Assembly (NCBI RefSeq): GCF_018294505.1
Contig: NC_057804.1
Coordinates: 249,668,156 to 249,732,155 of the forward strand
Length of the DNA stretch: 64,000 bases
Source of the DNA: Triticum aestivum
Lineage: Eukaryota; Streptophyta; Magnoliopsida; Poales; Poaceae
Direction: 5' to 3'
Shown: piece after piece, positions 9,969 to 21,964 of the stretch
Position numbering within the stretch: the first letter of the stretch is position 1
How the letters are laid out: the number at the start of each line of letters is the position of its first letter
Made by a program: the position numbers and the translations under genes
The notes under the pieces: generated by a model
The model's input: the letters and a program-made list of their open reading frames with translations, nothing else
What the model was told of the DNA's origin: nothing
The model's database searches: none

Positions 9969-12900
9969 ATGGCACCCAAGCCACCCACGTCATGCAACTG
10001 GGTCAAATCCATTGTCACAGACAATACATTTGATAACTTTGTGATGACCGGCTATCTGCCGAAGAAGGAAGTTATGTCCTATCGTGCTCCTGAACCAGCG
10101 GAGAAAATTCCCCAGCCCAAAGCGGGGGAGGTCATCATTTTCACTGATCACATGAACCGGGGTTTTTCACGACCCGGCTCAAAATTCTTTAGAGACGTCC
10201 GGCACTTCTTTGACCTCCGTCCTCAAGACATCAAACCCAATTTCGTGTCTAATATTTGCAATTTTCAAGTGTTCAGCGTGGTATATCTTGGAGAAGAACC
10301 CTGCTTGCTAATCTTTAGAGAGTTATTCTACTTGAACCCCCAGAATTAGTGTGCCAACGGACAATGATTGGAACTTGAGGTGTTCCAATCCAACGTCGAA
10401 GAGACATAATTTTTCCTTATGCCAACCCACCAAGTCATCCCAAAGACTGGAACCAAACATGGTTTTATTGTCAAGACACTTCTCCGGCTGACGAAAATCC
10501 TCTGCCCGTCTTTCGTGCTGTGCGTCTGGAGTCCAAACATCCACTTCCCGATAAGATAACAGCCGCCGAACACAAGACGCCCACCCCCACACTAGCTAAA
10601 ATCAAGGCTCTTCTGGGGAACAGGCTAAATGGCATCGATTTAATCTGGGTTTGGCTTTCCTGGCGGGTCATTCCATTGAGCCGCCGCCTCGGCCTGATGT
10701 GCACCTACATATGCAAGAAAGATGACCCTCTGCAGCACAGTTCTGGTGATTTGCCTGACCACGTCATCCACGACATGACCAAGTCTCTCCTGAATGAAAG
10801 CCTAGCGGACTGCAGTAAGGTGGGCTTAAGCCCCTTCTGCGAAGCTAACCCGGCTCCAGCGGTAAGCCACCCACCTGAATAAATTACCTTCATTCTTTGA
10901 TGTTTTTATCTATACTCATACCTTTGCTAATTTTCAAAGGCTGGTGACAAATTCTGGAAGGTTAAATATGATCACGAAGCTGCGAAGAAGGCCAGGAAAG
11001 CCAAGACAGCCGCCAGGAAAGAGGTTGCAAAGAAGAAGGGCAAGAAGTCCACCGCCTCTGACTTGCTTCGGCTAGAAGATACTTCTGAGTCGGAGGTAGC
11101 CCTTGACTCTCTTGGATCCTTTTTTAACCATCTTATTGACACTGATTACCAACAGGAGGACACAGGAACAAGTCATGGCAAGGATGAAGAGGTAACTATC
11201 ATTTCCTCCGACTCCGAGCCTTTGCCAAGACAAAAAATCCGAAGAGTAACCCGGAAAGTAAGATTTTCACATCCCTTGGCTTATCATGATCCTCAATTTA
11301 TTTTGAAGCGACAGATTCATGAGAGCAGGAGGCAGACCCAGACCAGCAAGGATGCGGAACTCTCCTCCGGCTTACCGAACACACCAAGGAAGCGCCGGAA
11401 CAAGGTCACCTCCGATTTATTCTCTTTTATCCTTTGGCGGGTCTCACTCGTCAACCACTCAATTCTTCTGACTCGAATTATCAGGAAACTTCACCTTACT
11501 CCGGTGACTCAATGAAGTCCAATTTGTCGGCTTTCAAGACCGCTCTAGGTAATGATAACCTGCTTATCCTATGTTTGCTCAATTCGTTGTATTTGCGCTG
11601 ACCTTTTTATCTTATGCAGCGGAAAAGAAAAGGCCGGCAAAAAGGTGAAGAAGAAAAAACCGGCCGAAGGGCCAATCTTCAAAGAGCCGGAACTTGGAAC
11701 GGCCGCACCTGAAACCTCAACTCATGAGCCGCCACCTGAGCCAGCTCATGACACGCCAACACCATTCGCTGACCCGCCTGCCGAGCAAGCTGTCGATAGC
11801 TCTGAAAACCCGAAAGTCCCTAGCCCAGCCAGGACGGATGATCCTCAAGACCCTGATATCAAGATCACCAAGACTGGCTACATTGAGCCGGGGAGGCCAA
11901 CCGTGTTGGCCAAATATTCCGCCAAGGAGGAGCTTCTAGAACGCCGCAGGGTCAAGCTTGATGTTGCTGATTATACTCATATGAGTATTAGGGAGGTTTT
12001 TTCTGGCTATCTGAGCCAAGTACACAATAGCCGTGACATTGAAATTAATATGGTGAAGCAGATGCACCAGAAGTTTGAGGTGCAATCCTTTCGCTATACT
12101 AATTTATCTTTATTATGCCAACCCCCAAGTGTCAGGTTCTCTTGCTTGCAAAGTACTTGGGACTTACTCTCATGAACCGCTACTTAGATAAAATTCTTCG
12201 GTAGACATTAGCCCCCAAGTGCCAAGTGTTGTTGCTTGCAAAAGGCACGGGACTTTAATATTATATGCTGACAGTCATGATCTTGACCCGGTATTTGTAC
12301 AGGCCACCACCAGTCAACTTGAATCAGAAGTATCTAACTTGAAGAACCGCCTGGAAGCACTAGAGACGGAAACCCAAAGAGCCAACTCCAAGTTTCAATT
12401 CAGTATATCTGAACAAGAAAAACTGAAAAAAGACTTTGAAATGGAGAAAAAGGCCTAGGCTGATGAAAAGCTTGCTTTGATCAATCGAGCTGAGAAAGCA
12501 GAGGCGGCTCTTGAAGAAGCGACCGGTGAATTATCCGGCTTAAAACGCCATGTCTCTCAGATGGTCTCAGCAATATTTTGTAAGTCGCCTTGCAAGTGTC
12601 AAATATTTGAATTTTTCTAATCATTATATAAATTGTCATTAACTCACCTGACATTGCTATGCAGGCCCCAGGAGTTCAAATCTTAACCAAGACATGCTGA
12701 TAAAGCTGAAGGCGGTTTATACGCTGGTGGAACAACTCTAAACCGGGTCTCAGCGCGCCTTAGCCACAGTGGCCTTATCAAATGAAGTGCCCACCCTCCT
12801 GGCAGATGTGCTAGGGAAACTCTCTGTGCTGCCCCAGCGATTCAGTGAACTAAGGCGATCGTCTGCAAGAGCCGGAGCTGTGGCTGCCTTAAGTCGGACC

Positions 12901-13309
12901 AATGCTTGGCTACCGGAGTTAGACCCGGCCGATATGGCCATTGGTCATCCAAGCCTCAAGGAGGATGGCAGTCTTGTTGAATAGAAAGAATTATCCACTT
13001 GTGTGAAGGAGATAAGCCCCGTGGCCACCCTGATAGCTGATGAAGCGGATCTCACCAAGTACCAGTCGTGTTATGACGCGGAGAACCAGAGAATTCCCAT
13101 GCCACATTATAAAGTGACCAGCCTGATCCCCCCCAATCCGTAAGCATACCTTCGCCCCTGAAGTTCACCTGGCCGGACTAATTGATGATGAAGCTGAATT
13201 TGAAGCTTTGAATGGCATTGACAGGTCATCATCAACCTTCCAAGAAAGGGAACATGGCGAAGAAGCAGAGAGGGCTGACCCAGATGCTTCAGGTCAACAC
13301 AAGAATTAA
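9969..13309 (+). pseudogene. GYP-A antisense ORF: putative gypsy-type transposon protein (Transposase_28/PF04195-like), degraded
   Basis: The ATG at 9969 opens a protein whose start (SCNWVKSIVTDNTFDNFV) and following segments (FTDHMNRGFSRPGSKFFRDV; NFVSNICNFQVFSVVYLGEE) are the N-terminal domain of the plant 'putative gypsy type transposon' family. The first frame stops at 10349. The conserved continuation is in another frame (GVPIQRRRDI, HPKDWNQTWFYC, then IDLIWVWLSWRVIPLSRR), so there is a frameshift plus a stop near 10350-10410. An intron with GT at 10862 and AG at 10938-10939 fits the frame. Lysine-rich (10950-11060), acidic, proline-rich and coiled-coil (about 12300-12455, LESEVSNLKNRLEALETE) segments follow. 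The last frame ends EAERADPDASGQHKN at 13307-13309. The molecular function of the family is unknown to me. This copy is not intact. Confidence 0.8.
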
Positions 13310-13920
13310 CCCGCCAGGCGGTTCATACCTGTGATCTGCTGAAAAACAATATGAATCATTTGGACTCGAGGAGTCATGTAATAGGGTAGAAATAACTTTG
13401 TTTTGCCGTGCCATCATGCACGTTTTTGGTGCTCAACATTGTTAAGCCTCCATCTTATATTTACCCGTATCATACTTACCGTCTGTTTTCCTTATGCTTT
13501 AGCAAGTCTCTGAACTGTCCTGTACACAGGAATATATCACAAGATCCCTTGGCGGCTGACCACAAGGCGGGTCATAATATCTTTATATATAACCATCAAT
13601 ATGGAGAAAGAGCCACAAATAAGTCTGTTGTGAAATATAATTTTGAAACACAACTATAATATCATACCTGTGAGTTTGGACTTGTACTGCCGGTTTATGT
13701 GACCCGAACAGTAAGGGTGATAACCCAATCTTTGAAAACCAACATTTCCAAAGATATGATGATTCTCATATGTTGGCGACTTATCATCCAAAATCAAGCC
13801 AGGTTAAATTTAAAGCACACTTACACTTAGATCTTTGAATAAAAAGTCTCAAGTCAAAAGAAAGGATGCTTTCAAATAAAACTTAAACCAAATAAGAAGA
13901 AACAGTCAACGCTCCTAATT
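13310..13920 (+). other. Region downstream of the GYP-A antisense ORF
   Basis: AT-rich sequence between the antisense gene and the 190-bp repeat array. I see no coding signal and no clear polyadenylation signal. It may hold the 3' UTR of the antisense gene. Confidence 0.4.
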
Positions 13921-14365
13921 CAAATACGATCAGTAAACCGTCCCAAAGGGGTTAAGCTAGGATTCGAATACGATCATGTAGCCCCTAGTGGCTTTGGCGT
14001 TGCACCGATCAAGAGGGTACTGACAGCTATGTTCTCTTTGGTTCGAATACGACCTATGTTTGAACAGGAAGCCCCCTAATGACCTTGAGAGTTTTCTAAC
14101 GACTCTGATTCGAATACGATCAAAGTAGGACCCAAAAGGGGTTAAGCTATGATTCGAATATGATCAAGAAGCCCCCTAGTGAGCTTGGCATTGTGTCGAT
14201 CAAGAGGGTACCGACAGCTATGTTCTCTTTGGTTCGAATATGACCTGTGTTTGAACAGGAAGCCCCCTAGTGATCATGAGGTTTTAACGGCTAGATTCGA
14301 ATACGATCATAAGCCGGACCAAGAGGGTTAAGCTAGATTCGAATAAAATCAGCCCCCAAGTGATA
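13921..14365. repeat. Tandem repeat, unit about 190 bp, about 2.3 copies, with a recurrent TTCGAATA motif
   Basis: Matching unit starts lie at 13961, 14151 and about 14336 (GATTCGAATA). Each unit also has a second motif (GGTTCGAATA at about 14040 and 14230), the phrase AGCCCC(C)TAGTG and a TGACAGCTATGTTCTCTTTG segment. The core TTCGAA is palindromic and occurs about seven times. The array sits between the antisense gene and the 3' end of pol, which converge here. Confidence 0.8.
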
Positions 14366-14486
14366 ATTTGAAAAGACAATGATGAAGACATATTACCTTC
14401 GAGGATGGAAAAGGACACAGGTCCTTCTTTATCACTTATCATAATATATACATCGTCAAAATATGTACATCATGAGAGCCGGTGGC

Positions 14487-15655
14487 TCAAGTGTAGTAAG
14501 GCCGAAGATGATCGATATTCCACGGCCGGCGGGTCTCCTCCTCTGATTTACGTGAGTCTTTGTGCTCTCGAACATTGATAAGGTAGTATGACCCGTTGTT
14601 CATGTTCTTGCTGACCATAAAGGGCCCTTCCCAAGGTGGAGATAATTTGTGTTCATCAGTTTGATCCTGGATGAGCCGGAGCACCATGTCACCTTCTTGA
14701 AAGGTTCTGGACTTAACCCAGCGGCTGTGATAGCGGCACAGGTCCTGTTGGTAAATCACCGAGCGAGTTGCTGCCAAGTTACGCTTTTTATCTAACAGGC
14801 CAAGTGCATCCTGACGCGCTTGTTCATTGTCCACCTCCACAAAAGCCGCCACGCAGGGCGAGTCATGACGGATGTCACTAGGGAGAACCGCCTCGGCTCC
14901 ATAAACCATGACAAAAGGCGTATAACCCGTAGACCTATTAGGAGTAGTATTGATGCTCCATATCACAGACAGTAACTTCTCAACCCAACAACCCGGCGTC
15001 TATTGCAAGAGAACCAAAAGCTGGGGTTGATGCCTTTCAAGATTTCCTGATTGGCTCTTTCAGCTTGACAATTGGATTGGGGGTGAGCCACTGATGAAAC
15101 ATCAAGCCGAATATGCTCACGTTGACAAAACTGTTCCATGGCGCCTTTAGACAGATTAGTACCATTGTCAGTTATAATTCTCTGTGGAAAGCCAAAGGGA
15201 AATATCACCTTCTTCATGAATTGAACCACCGTGGCTGCATCACACTTACTAACTAGCTCTGCCTCAACCCACTTTGTAAACTTGTCAACCGCCACCAAGA
15301 GGTGGGTCTTTTTATCTTTGGACCTTTTGAAAGGCCCAACCATGTCAAGCCCCCAGACTGCAAATGGCCAAGTAATTGGAATCATCCTCAACTCTTGAGC
15401 CGGCACGTGAGCACGTCTCGAGAACTTCTGACAACCATCACATTTACTGACCAGATCCTCTGCATTGGCGTGAGCCGTCAGCCAATAAAATCCAGGACGG
15501 AAAGCCTTGGCTACAAGGGACTTTGACCCGGCATGATCGCCACAATCTCCTTCATGAATCTCACGAAGAATTTCTTGACCTTCCTTAGGAGAAACACAAC
15601 GCTGAGACGCCCTAGTGACACTGCGATGATGCAGCTCGCCATTGGCAATTGTCAT
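14487..15655 (-). pseudogene. pol: GYP-A integrase, frameshifted
   Basis: Retroviral-type integrase, which joins cDNA ends to chromosomal DNA. The frame from 15655 shows an HHCC zinc-binding region (HEGDCGDH...CDGCQKF), then the DDE core: WGLDMVGPF, IITDNGTNLSKG and the HPQSNCQAERANQE segment with the catalytic glutamate. After about residue 210 the frame shifts. The frame from 14966 continues with WSINTTPNRSTGYTPFVMVY, a strand-rich C-terminal domain and WNIDHLRPYY, the usual Tat integrase end, stopping at 14487. The three catalytic acids are present, and the break lies between core and C-terminal domain. Confidence 0.9.
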
Positions 15656-15717
15656 TGACTTAGACCGCCGAGTTATCTACATGGCCAAGGTTTTATCCAC
15701 AGGCAACTCGCCCCGGG

Positions 15718-16746
15718 TCATGTAGCCAAGTATGGCATTGTCCAATCTGGGATGACATGAAGAGCCGCCGCCAATTGTGCTTCGGGGTCAGGAGCAACCA
15801 AGTCTTCCTCTGTAGGTAACTTGATAAAAGGGTTATGCAGAATATCCAAGAAAGTATTAGTCGACACCGGCTTACGCTGAGAGCCCAGCCGGCTTAAGGC
15901 ATCAGCCGCCTCGTTCTTTCTGCGGTCAATGTGCTCCACCTGGTAACCCTTGAAATGTCCAGCAATGGCATCAACTTCACGGCGATAAGCCGCCATGAAA
16001 GGATCCTTGGAATGCCACTTGTCTGATACTTGTTGAGCCACCAAATCTGAGTCGCCAAAGCACCTTACCCAACTTAAGCTTATCTCCTTAGCCATCCGAA
16101 GACCATGGAGTAAGGCCTCATACTCAGCTGCATTGTTAGTAAAGGGAAACATCAACAATAGCACATAACAAAAATTGTCACCTCGAGGGGAAGCTAAAAC
16201 AACTCCAGCCCCCGATCCCTCCAATTGCCTGGACCCATCAAAGTGAATAGTCCCATACGTGTTGTCTGGCTTCTCTTCAGGCATCTGCAGTTCTGTCCAA
16301 TTGGTGATGAAGTCCACCAGTGCTTGAGACTTGATAGCAGTGTGTGGCACATACTTTAAACCATGAGGTCTAAGTTCAATGGCCCACTTGGCAACTCGTC
16401 CTGTGGCCTCTCTATTTTGGATGATATCTTCTAAAGGAGCAGAACTGACCACAGTGATGGGATGACCTAGAAAATATTTCTTAAGATTCCGGCTTGCCAT
16501 AAACACCCCATAAACGAGCTTCTCCCAATGTGGATACCTTTGCTTGGATTCAATATGTACCTCACTGATGTAATAAACCGGCCGTTGAACGGGATGCTCC
16601 TTGCCAGCCTCCTTGCGCTCCACCATAATGGCCACACTAATAGCACGTGTGTTAGCAGCCACATATAACAATAATGGCTCCCTATCAATGGGAGCAGGAA
16701 GAACTGGCGGCTCAGCTAACTGTCTCTTCAAATCTTCAAAGGCCAT
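15718..16746 (-). pseudogene. pol: GYP-A tandem RNase H domains
   Basis: Removes the RNA strand of the RNA:DNA hybrid during reverse transcription. The first half (LLLYVAANTRAISVAIMVER; HWEKLVYGVFMASRNLKKYF) is the usual Gypsy RNase H next to RT. The second half, from THFDGS-like sequence (TIHFDGSRQLEGSGAGVVL), has the full acid set: FDGS, AAEYEALLHGL, GDSDLVAQQV and NEAADALSRL. A second, archaeal-type RNase H of this kind is a recognised mark of the Tat lineage. The segment is open for 342 codons, separated from RT (16761) by a stop and from integrase (15655) by another. Confidence 0.9.
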
Positions 16747-16760
16747 GTTAGCAACATCAC

Positions 16761-17765
16761 TCAGACGAAGTCGTCTGTCTTCTTCATCATCTGATACAGC
16801 GGTATGGCCTTCTCACCTAACCGGCTTATGAACCGGCTTAAAGTAGCAATAGGACCCGCCAGACGCTGAACGTCATTAATACACGCCGGTTTAGCCAAAG
16901 AGGTGATTTCCTTGATCTTCTCCAGGTTAGCGTCAATGCCTTTGTTAGAAACCAGAAAACCCAAAAGCTTGCCTGTAGGTACACCAAAAACGCACTTGGC
17001 TGGGTTAAGCATCATCTTGTAGACCCGGAGGTTATCGAAGGTCTCCTTCAGATCATCTATTAAGGTCTCCTTCTCTCTGGACTTCACTACAATGTCATCC
17101 ACATAAGCATGAACATTGCGCCCAATCTGATTGTGAAGACAGTTCTGCACACAGCGTTGATAAGTCGCCTGGGCACTCTTAAGCCCAAAAGGCATAGACA
17201 CATAGCAGAAGGCTCCAAATGGAGTAATAAAAGCTGTCTTCTCCTGGTCCTCAACTGCCATCTTGATCTGATGATAACCATAATAAGCATCCAAAAAACT
17301 CAAACGCTCACAACACGCCGTAGCATCAATGATTTGATCAATACGAGGGAGAGCAAAGGGATCAGCCGGACAAGCCTTGTTTAAGTCCGTATAATCCACA
17401 CACATACGCCAAGTGTTGTTCTTTTTAAGCACCAGCACCGGGTTAGCCAACCATTCCAAATGAAAGACTTCAATAATGAACCCTGCCGCCAAGAGCCGGG
17501 CCACTTCCTCACCAATGGCCTTACGCCTCTCTTCATTGAACCACCAAAGAAACTGCTTAACCGGCTTAAATTTTGGATCAATATGGAGAGTGTGCTCAGC
17601 GAGTTCTCTCGGTACACCTGGCATGTCAGAAGGTTTCCATGCAAAGATGTCCCGGTTCTCATAGATGAACTCGATGAGCGCTTTCCTATTTGGGATCCAG
17701 ATTGGCATTGATACTGGACTGCTTAGATGAATCGCATGGAACAAAATCAACCAGCTTGGTATCAT
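16761..17765 (-). pseudogene. pol: GYP-A reverse transcriptase
   Basis: The frame is open for about 334 codons. RT motifs in order: LAAGFIIEVFHLEWLANPVL, WRMCVDYTDLNKACPADPF, RLSFLDAYYGYHQIKM, FGAFCYVSMPFGLKSAQATY, and the catalytic YVDDIVVKS at about residue 221. The thumb/connection (KLLGFLVSNKGIDANLEKIK) follows. Catalytic residues are intact. It is isolated from the neighbouring domains only by stop codons or shifts, so decay of this element is moderate. Confidence 0.92.
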
Positions 17766-18477
17766 TGGCTGACTTAAACTTCATTACCGGCTCATGCTCT
17801 ATGGTCGGTTTCTTCAAAGATGTCATATCCATCGGGTCAACATTGTCCTTGTAGAACGTCAACTCCTTTGTTACACAAACAGATTCAGCGTAAGCAACAT
17901 CGCCTTCCTCACATTCCAAGGCTATTTTCCAACTCCCATGCACTGTGATGGTGCCCTTATGACCCGACATCTTGAGCTGCAGATAAACATAACATGGCTG
18001 TGTCATGAACTAGCCCTAAGTCGGCCGTCCAAATAGGGCTTGATACGGGCTCTTGATTTTGACCACCTCAAAAGTTAGCTTCTCAACCCTAGAATCATGA
18101 TCATATCGAAAGGCCACTTCCAGCTCAATCTTACCCACTAGGTACACCGACTTACCAGGGACCACTCCGTGAAAAACAGTGTTAGAAGTCTTGAGATTTT
18201 TATCAGTCAAACCCATGCGACGAAAAGTCTCATAATAGAGGATGTTGGTGCTACTGCCTTCATCCATGAGCACCTTAGTGAATTTATATCCACCAACCTG
18301 AGGTGCCATCACCAAGGCCAAGTGACCCGGATTGTCGACCCGGGGAGGGCGATCTTCCCTACTCCACAGAATAGGCTTCTCAGACCATCTTAAATATCGA
18401 GGAACTGCCAGCTCAACGGCATTCACAACCCTCTTATGAAGCTTCTGGCCCCGTTTGCACAAACTGGTTGTAAACAC
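17686..18477 (-). pseudogene. pol: GYP-A protease region
   Basis: Aspartic protease that would cut the polyprotein. The active-site stretch reads VLMDEGSSTNILY, where Tat relatives have D-G-G-S-S. A stop at 18016 splits it, and the downstream linker (18006-17686) leads into RT. It is in a different frame from gag upstream (18504), so there is a frameshift between them. Confidence 0.82.
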
Positions 18478-18503
18478 ATGATATTGTCCACTATTCAGCT
18501 GCT

Positions 18504-21035
18504 TTAGATGGATCTGGTATCCACCCTACTGCTGCTACTGACCTCCCTGGCCAGATTGCTGATTATAACCACCTTGATTACCTTGAGAGTTTTGAAAATT
18601 GGAATTTGAACCGCTGCCCAGGCCATGAAAACCGCCGCCACTGAGCTGACGCCTTGCCCATGATTACCGTTGAACATGTTGGAATTATTGAAAGCCATCA
18701 TGATCGTATAGTCCTTCCATAAGTGAGTGGTCGGCTTCTGTGGAGTGTCGTGCCTTGGGCAGGGCTCATTCAGTAACTGCTCAACCGTGGGGCTTGACCC
18801 GCCGGACCGAGGAGGTGGTCTCCCCTTGCATCGTTGATTGTTGCCCTGTGCATTGGTGTTAACCACAAATTCCAAGATACCATCAGACTTGCGTTTATTA
18901 TTACCTCCTTGATTTGTCAGGTTATGCTGAGAACCCTGGGCGTTGTCGTTCTTATTTCCCTTCCCTATCTTCTCATCATGAGACTTGGGATCCTTGGTAC
19001 TATCGGAATCGGCGTATTTGACTAGAGCCGCCATCAGCTGGCCCATGTCATTACAATCGCGCTTGAGCCGCCCCAGCTTCATCTTCAGAGGCGCAAAAGG
19101 GCAATTTTTCTCGAACATTAAGACTGCAGAGCCAGCATCCATCTTATAAGACGAATGTATTATGGCCTTGACTCGGCGCACCCAATGGGTCGTGGACTCA
19201 CCCTTCTCTTGCTTGCAATTAGTCAAATCCACAATTGACATGGGCTGTTTGCATGTATCTTTGAAGTTCTGAATGAACCGGGCTTTTAACTCTGCCCATG
19301 AACCGATGGAATTGGGCGGCAACCCCTTCAACCAAGTGCGGGCAGTCCCATCCAACATCATGGTGAAGTACTTGGCCATCGCAGCATCACTGACTTCCAG
19401 TAGTTCCATAGCCATCTCATAGCTTTCGGTCCATGCCCCAGGCTATAAGTCGTCTGTGTAATTAGGAACCTTTCGAGGCCCCTTGAAATCCTTGGGCAAA
19501 CGCTCGTTACGTAGAGCCGACACCAGACACGGGACACCTCCGGTCCTAGTGGTCACACCTGCCTCAATAGAAGTCGTCAGATAAACCGGAAAAGGCTGGT
19601 AAGCCACCCGCTGAGCCGCCTGCTCAGCCGCCTGCTAAGCCGCCCGCTCAGCCTCTTAACGTATTTTGTCCTGATCAACAAAGTTAAGAGCTCCATCACG
19701 CGCCGGGTCATGCCCGCACAGCTGGTCACGGCGCCGGGCGTTGCTTGAAACGACCGCTGAGTCCATGCGCCTGCTATAACTCGGGCTCCGACTTGGACGG
19801 GGGGTTGAATGAATCTTGTCCCGACTATATGAGTATGCCTCCTGCTGTGCAAAAGCCATTTGAAGAAGCTCTCTCATCCGGCGAGTTTGAACCACTGTCG
19901 GAGAGTCGCCCTCCACCGAGAGAGTCGCCAATCGTGCCACCGCAGCAATCATGTTATCCAAAGGGTTAGAATAATGACTCGGTGGTGTTGGCACATACTG
20001 AGGCGGAGCAGTATTCATACGGGGTTGCTCCATCGTAAGCGGCTAAACCGGTGTCCTAGCCCCGGGTGTTGCAACCCGGTTTACCTCTGGCGGGTTACTG
20101 GGCCCTGCCCTAGGCGTTCGGAAGAGGTTTCGAGGATCATAAACCGGAGGCAGACGGGACTGGCTCTTCTGATACCTTCTCCTCATGACCTCGTTTGATG
20201 TGTTCTGATCCATCGTGAGTTGGAAAGCCTGCGACTGAATCTGCTGAGCCTGAGTGTCCAGAGCCATCTGCTCTGCGGTCATCCTGACATCTTCCGCCAC
20301 TAGGTCTTCTTTAGCCTGCACTATATCTTGTTTTAACTGTGCTACTTCCGCATCATGTTGAGCTTGATCCGTCGGGTTGACCATGACGGTTAACAGAGCT
20401 GTCATCTTATTCATGAGATCCATCAGCACCTGAGTCGACGGGCGCACAGGGCCTCCTGCCTCGGCTGCCGCTGACCCGGAGGTTATTGCTGCCGTAGTTG
20501 TGGAATTTGGAATGGGTTGCATGCCGGCCATGAAGATCCCAACTCTGATCGGCGGCTCAAGGAGATCCGGAATACTACTGCCATTAGAACAGCCCCCAAG
20601 CCCGCCGTCTTGCAATTGATACAACGAATCCGTCTCACCTGTGGACGACTCACCATCAGAGTAGATGGACGTCTCACCGGCAGACACAGATCACTCAGAA
20701 AGTTCCTCTCCGTGGATGCATCCCACGAAAGCACACTTCATAGCCAGTTGAGTCCGGGCGGGTCTCGCATGCTGAGCCGTCTCAACAAGGTCGGTGAAGA
20801 TGTCTGGCTCAGGGCCTAGGTCACTGATCTTACCGTTGAAGACGTGGATTCCGCCTAAGGGGACCCGATACCCGTACTCAATTGAGCCGGCGTCGGGGCC
20901 CCAGTCGGCGTCGTCGATGTAGAGCTTGCCGCGACGACTCTTGGTCATCCGGCCCACAGCAAATCCCTTGAGCCCTTCGAAGCTGCCCTTCAAGAACTCA
21001 AATACATCATGCGCTGGCCCGATGGTGGGCGCCAA
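18504..21035 (-). pseudogene. gag: GYP-A gag with N-terminal extension, broken by stops
   Basis: One frame is shared by three open stretches: 21035-20691 (VFEFLKGSFEGLKGFAVGRM; no standard ATG until about residue 30), 20687-20043 (acidic, then a helical, Gln/Ala-rich segment) and 20033 onward. The 19415-18504 stretch contains the retrotransposon gag core (DGTARTWLKGLPPNSIGSWA; ARFIQNF; QEKGESTTHWVRRVKAI) and a basic tail with a degenerate zinc region (CPRHDTPQKPTTHLWKD). The frame opens almost at the PBS, so the leader is very short. At least three in-frame stops separate the parts. Confidence 0.85.
21019..21034 (-). other. GYP-A primer binding site
   Basis: The minus strand reads TGGCGCCCACCATCGG, two bases inside the 5' LTR. 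This TGGCGCC-type site is common in Tat elements. I cannot name the tRNA with certainty. Confidence 0.7.
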
Positions 21036-21036
21036 C

Positions 21037-21556
21037 TATCGTGGAATTGTCATGTCAGATGTCCTAGTGAAAGGACTTAGTCGTGGAGCCATCGCAACTA
21101 GGAAGCTTAAAGGGGTTAATCGGGACAAAGGACACAGGGTTTATACTGGTTCGGCCCCTTACGGTGAAGGTAAAAGCCTACTAGCTAGTTTTGAGTGGGA
21201 TTGCTTATGTCTCGATTACCAGGGAGCGAAATCGCTTGACCTAGCTCTTGATCTGATGTTACTTGCCCTGAACCACTGCCGGGTCGTCCCTTTATATACA
21301 GAGGTCGACGCCCTGCGGCTCATAGAGTCCCGGCCGGCCCATAAATAGTGTCCGGCTCAGTTTCTTAACTATTCTTGCCTTACAATACAAGTCATGTACA
21401 TATGGCGGTTTATCTCTACGGGCCTTAAGTCGCCTCTGGGCTTTGGGCCCTTAAATGAACCGCCATCTTAAAGCTTGGTCTTGGGCTTCAAGAGTACGCA
21501 TAGGTATAAACCGGCCCCTCCTGTGCGGGTCATACCTAATAGTTATATCCCCAACA
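21037..21556 (-). repeat. GYP-A 5' LTR (520 bp)
   Basis: Same length as the 3' LTR. Its inner terminal dinucleotide has changed (TATCGTGG here against TGTCGTGG in the partner). A TATA box on the minus strand lies at about 21291-21300. Confidence 0.95.
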
Positions 21557-21561
21557 GTGAC
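21557..21561. repeat. GYP-A target-site duplication (right)
   Basis: GTGAC, identical to 8390-8394. Confidence 0.95.
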
Positions 21562-21635
21562 CGTGTAATCCCTTGGTAAAGAGAGATCGAGAGAGAGGTG
21601 AGGCCCGTGAGAGATAGTCGAGAGAGAAAGAGCCA

Positions 21636-21884
21636 CTCCCTCCGTTCGATAATGTAGTGCCTATATTTTTTTTAAAGTCAAACTTTTGAAACTTTGACCA
21701 AGTTCATAAAGAAATTACTTATATCTACAATACCAAACATAAATGATAATATGAAGTAAGTACATGTTGTGATGAATCTAATGATCGTTCAAGATGTAGA
21801 TGTTTATCTCGAAATATACTTGGTCAAACTTTTCTGAGGTTTGACTTTTCAAAACATTCATATGTTTATGGTCGTGAGAGAGTA
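21636..21884. mobile_element. Stowaway/Mariner-type MITE, copy 1
   Basis: It starts CTCCCTCCGTTCGATAATG and ends with a decayed inverse form (GGTCGTGAGAGAGTA). The interior has the familiar complementary arms (GTCAAACTTTTGAAACTTTG at the left, a TTGGTCAAACTT match at the right) and CTACAATACCAAA. No coding capacity, about 250 bp. It would use a Mariner-type transposase in trans. Confidence 0.75.
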
Positions 21885-21896
21885 CCTAACTAGAGA

Positions 21897-21964
21897 GTGT
21901 GTGTGTGTGAAATAGAAAGAGTGAGTGAAAAGTGTGTGTGTTTGTGTGTGTGTGTGTGTGTGTG
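21897..21964. repeat. TG-rich microsatellite
   Basis: (TG)n runs interrupted by AAATAGAAAGAG-type purine segments. The paralogous tract in the second tandem copy is at 22889-22912. Confidence 0.85.

Larger units (their letters stand above)
8395..21556 (-). mobile_element. GYP-A: complete Ty3/Gypsy retrotransposon, Tat lineage, with antisense cargo gene
   Basis: The element is 13,162 bp and minus-oriented. The LTRs are 520 bp each with TG...CA ends (TGTTGGGGATATAAC at the 5' end) and a 5-bp TSD (GTGAC). The coding order on the minus strand is gag, protease, RT, two RNase H domains, integrase, as expected for Gypsy elements of the Tat group. A plus-strand gene (9969-13309) lies between integrase and the 3' LTR, the known location of extra antisense ORFs in Tat-type elements. 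Hand comparison of the LTRs gives about 44 differences in 520 bp (8-9%), so this is a fairly old insertion. gag-pol has several stops and frameshifts. Confidence 0.94.

Noticed and set aside
13921..14365. Spaced repeats that might be taken for a CRISPR array
   Set aside because: Units are about 190 bp, imperfect and inside a plant retrotransposon. Not a CRISPR.
19577..20819. Plus-strand ORFs opposite GYP-A gag
   Set aside because: Shadows of the gag frame with no match to known proteins.
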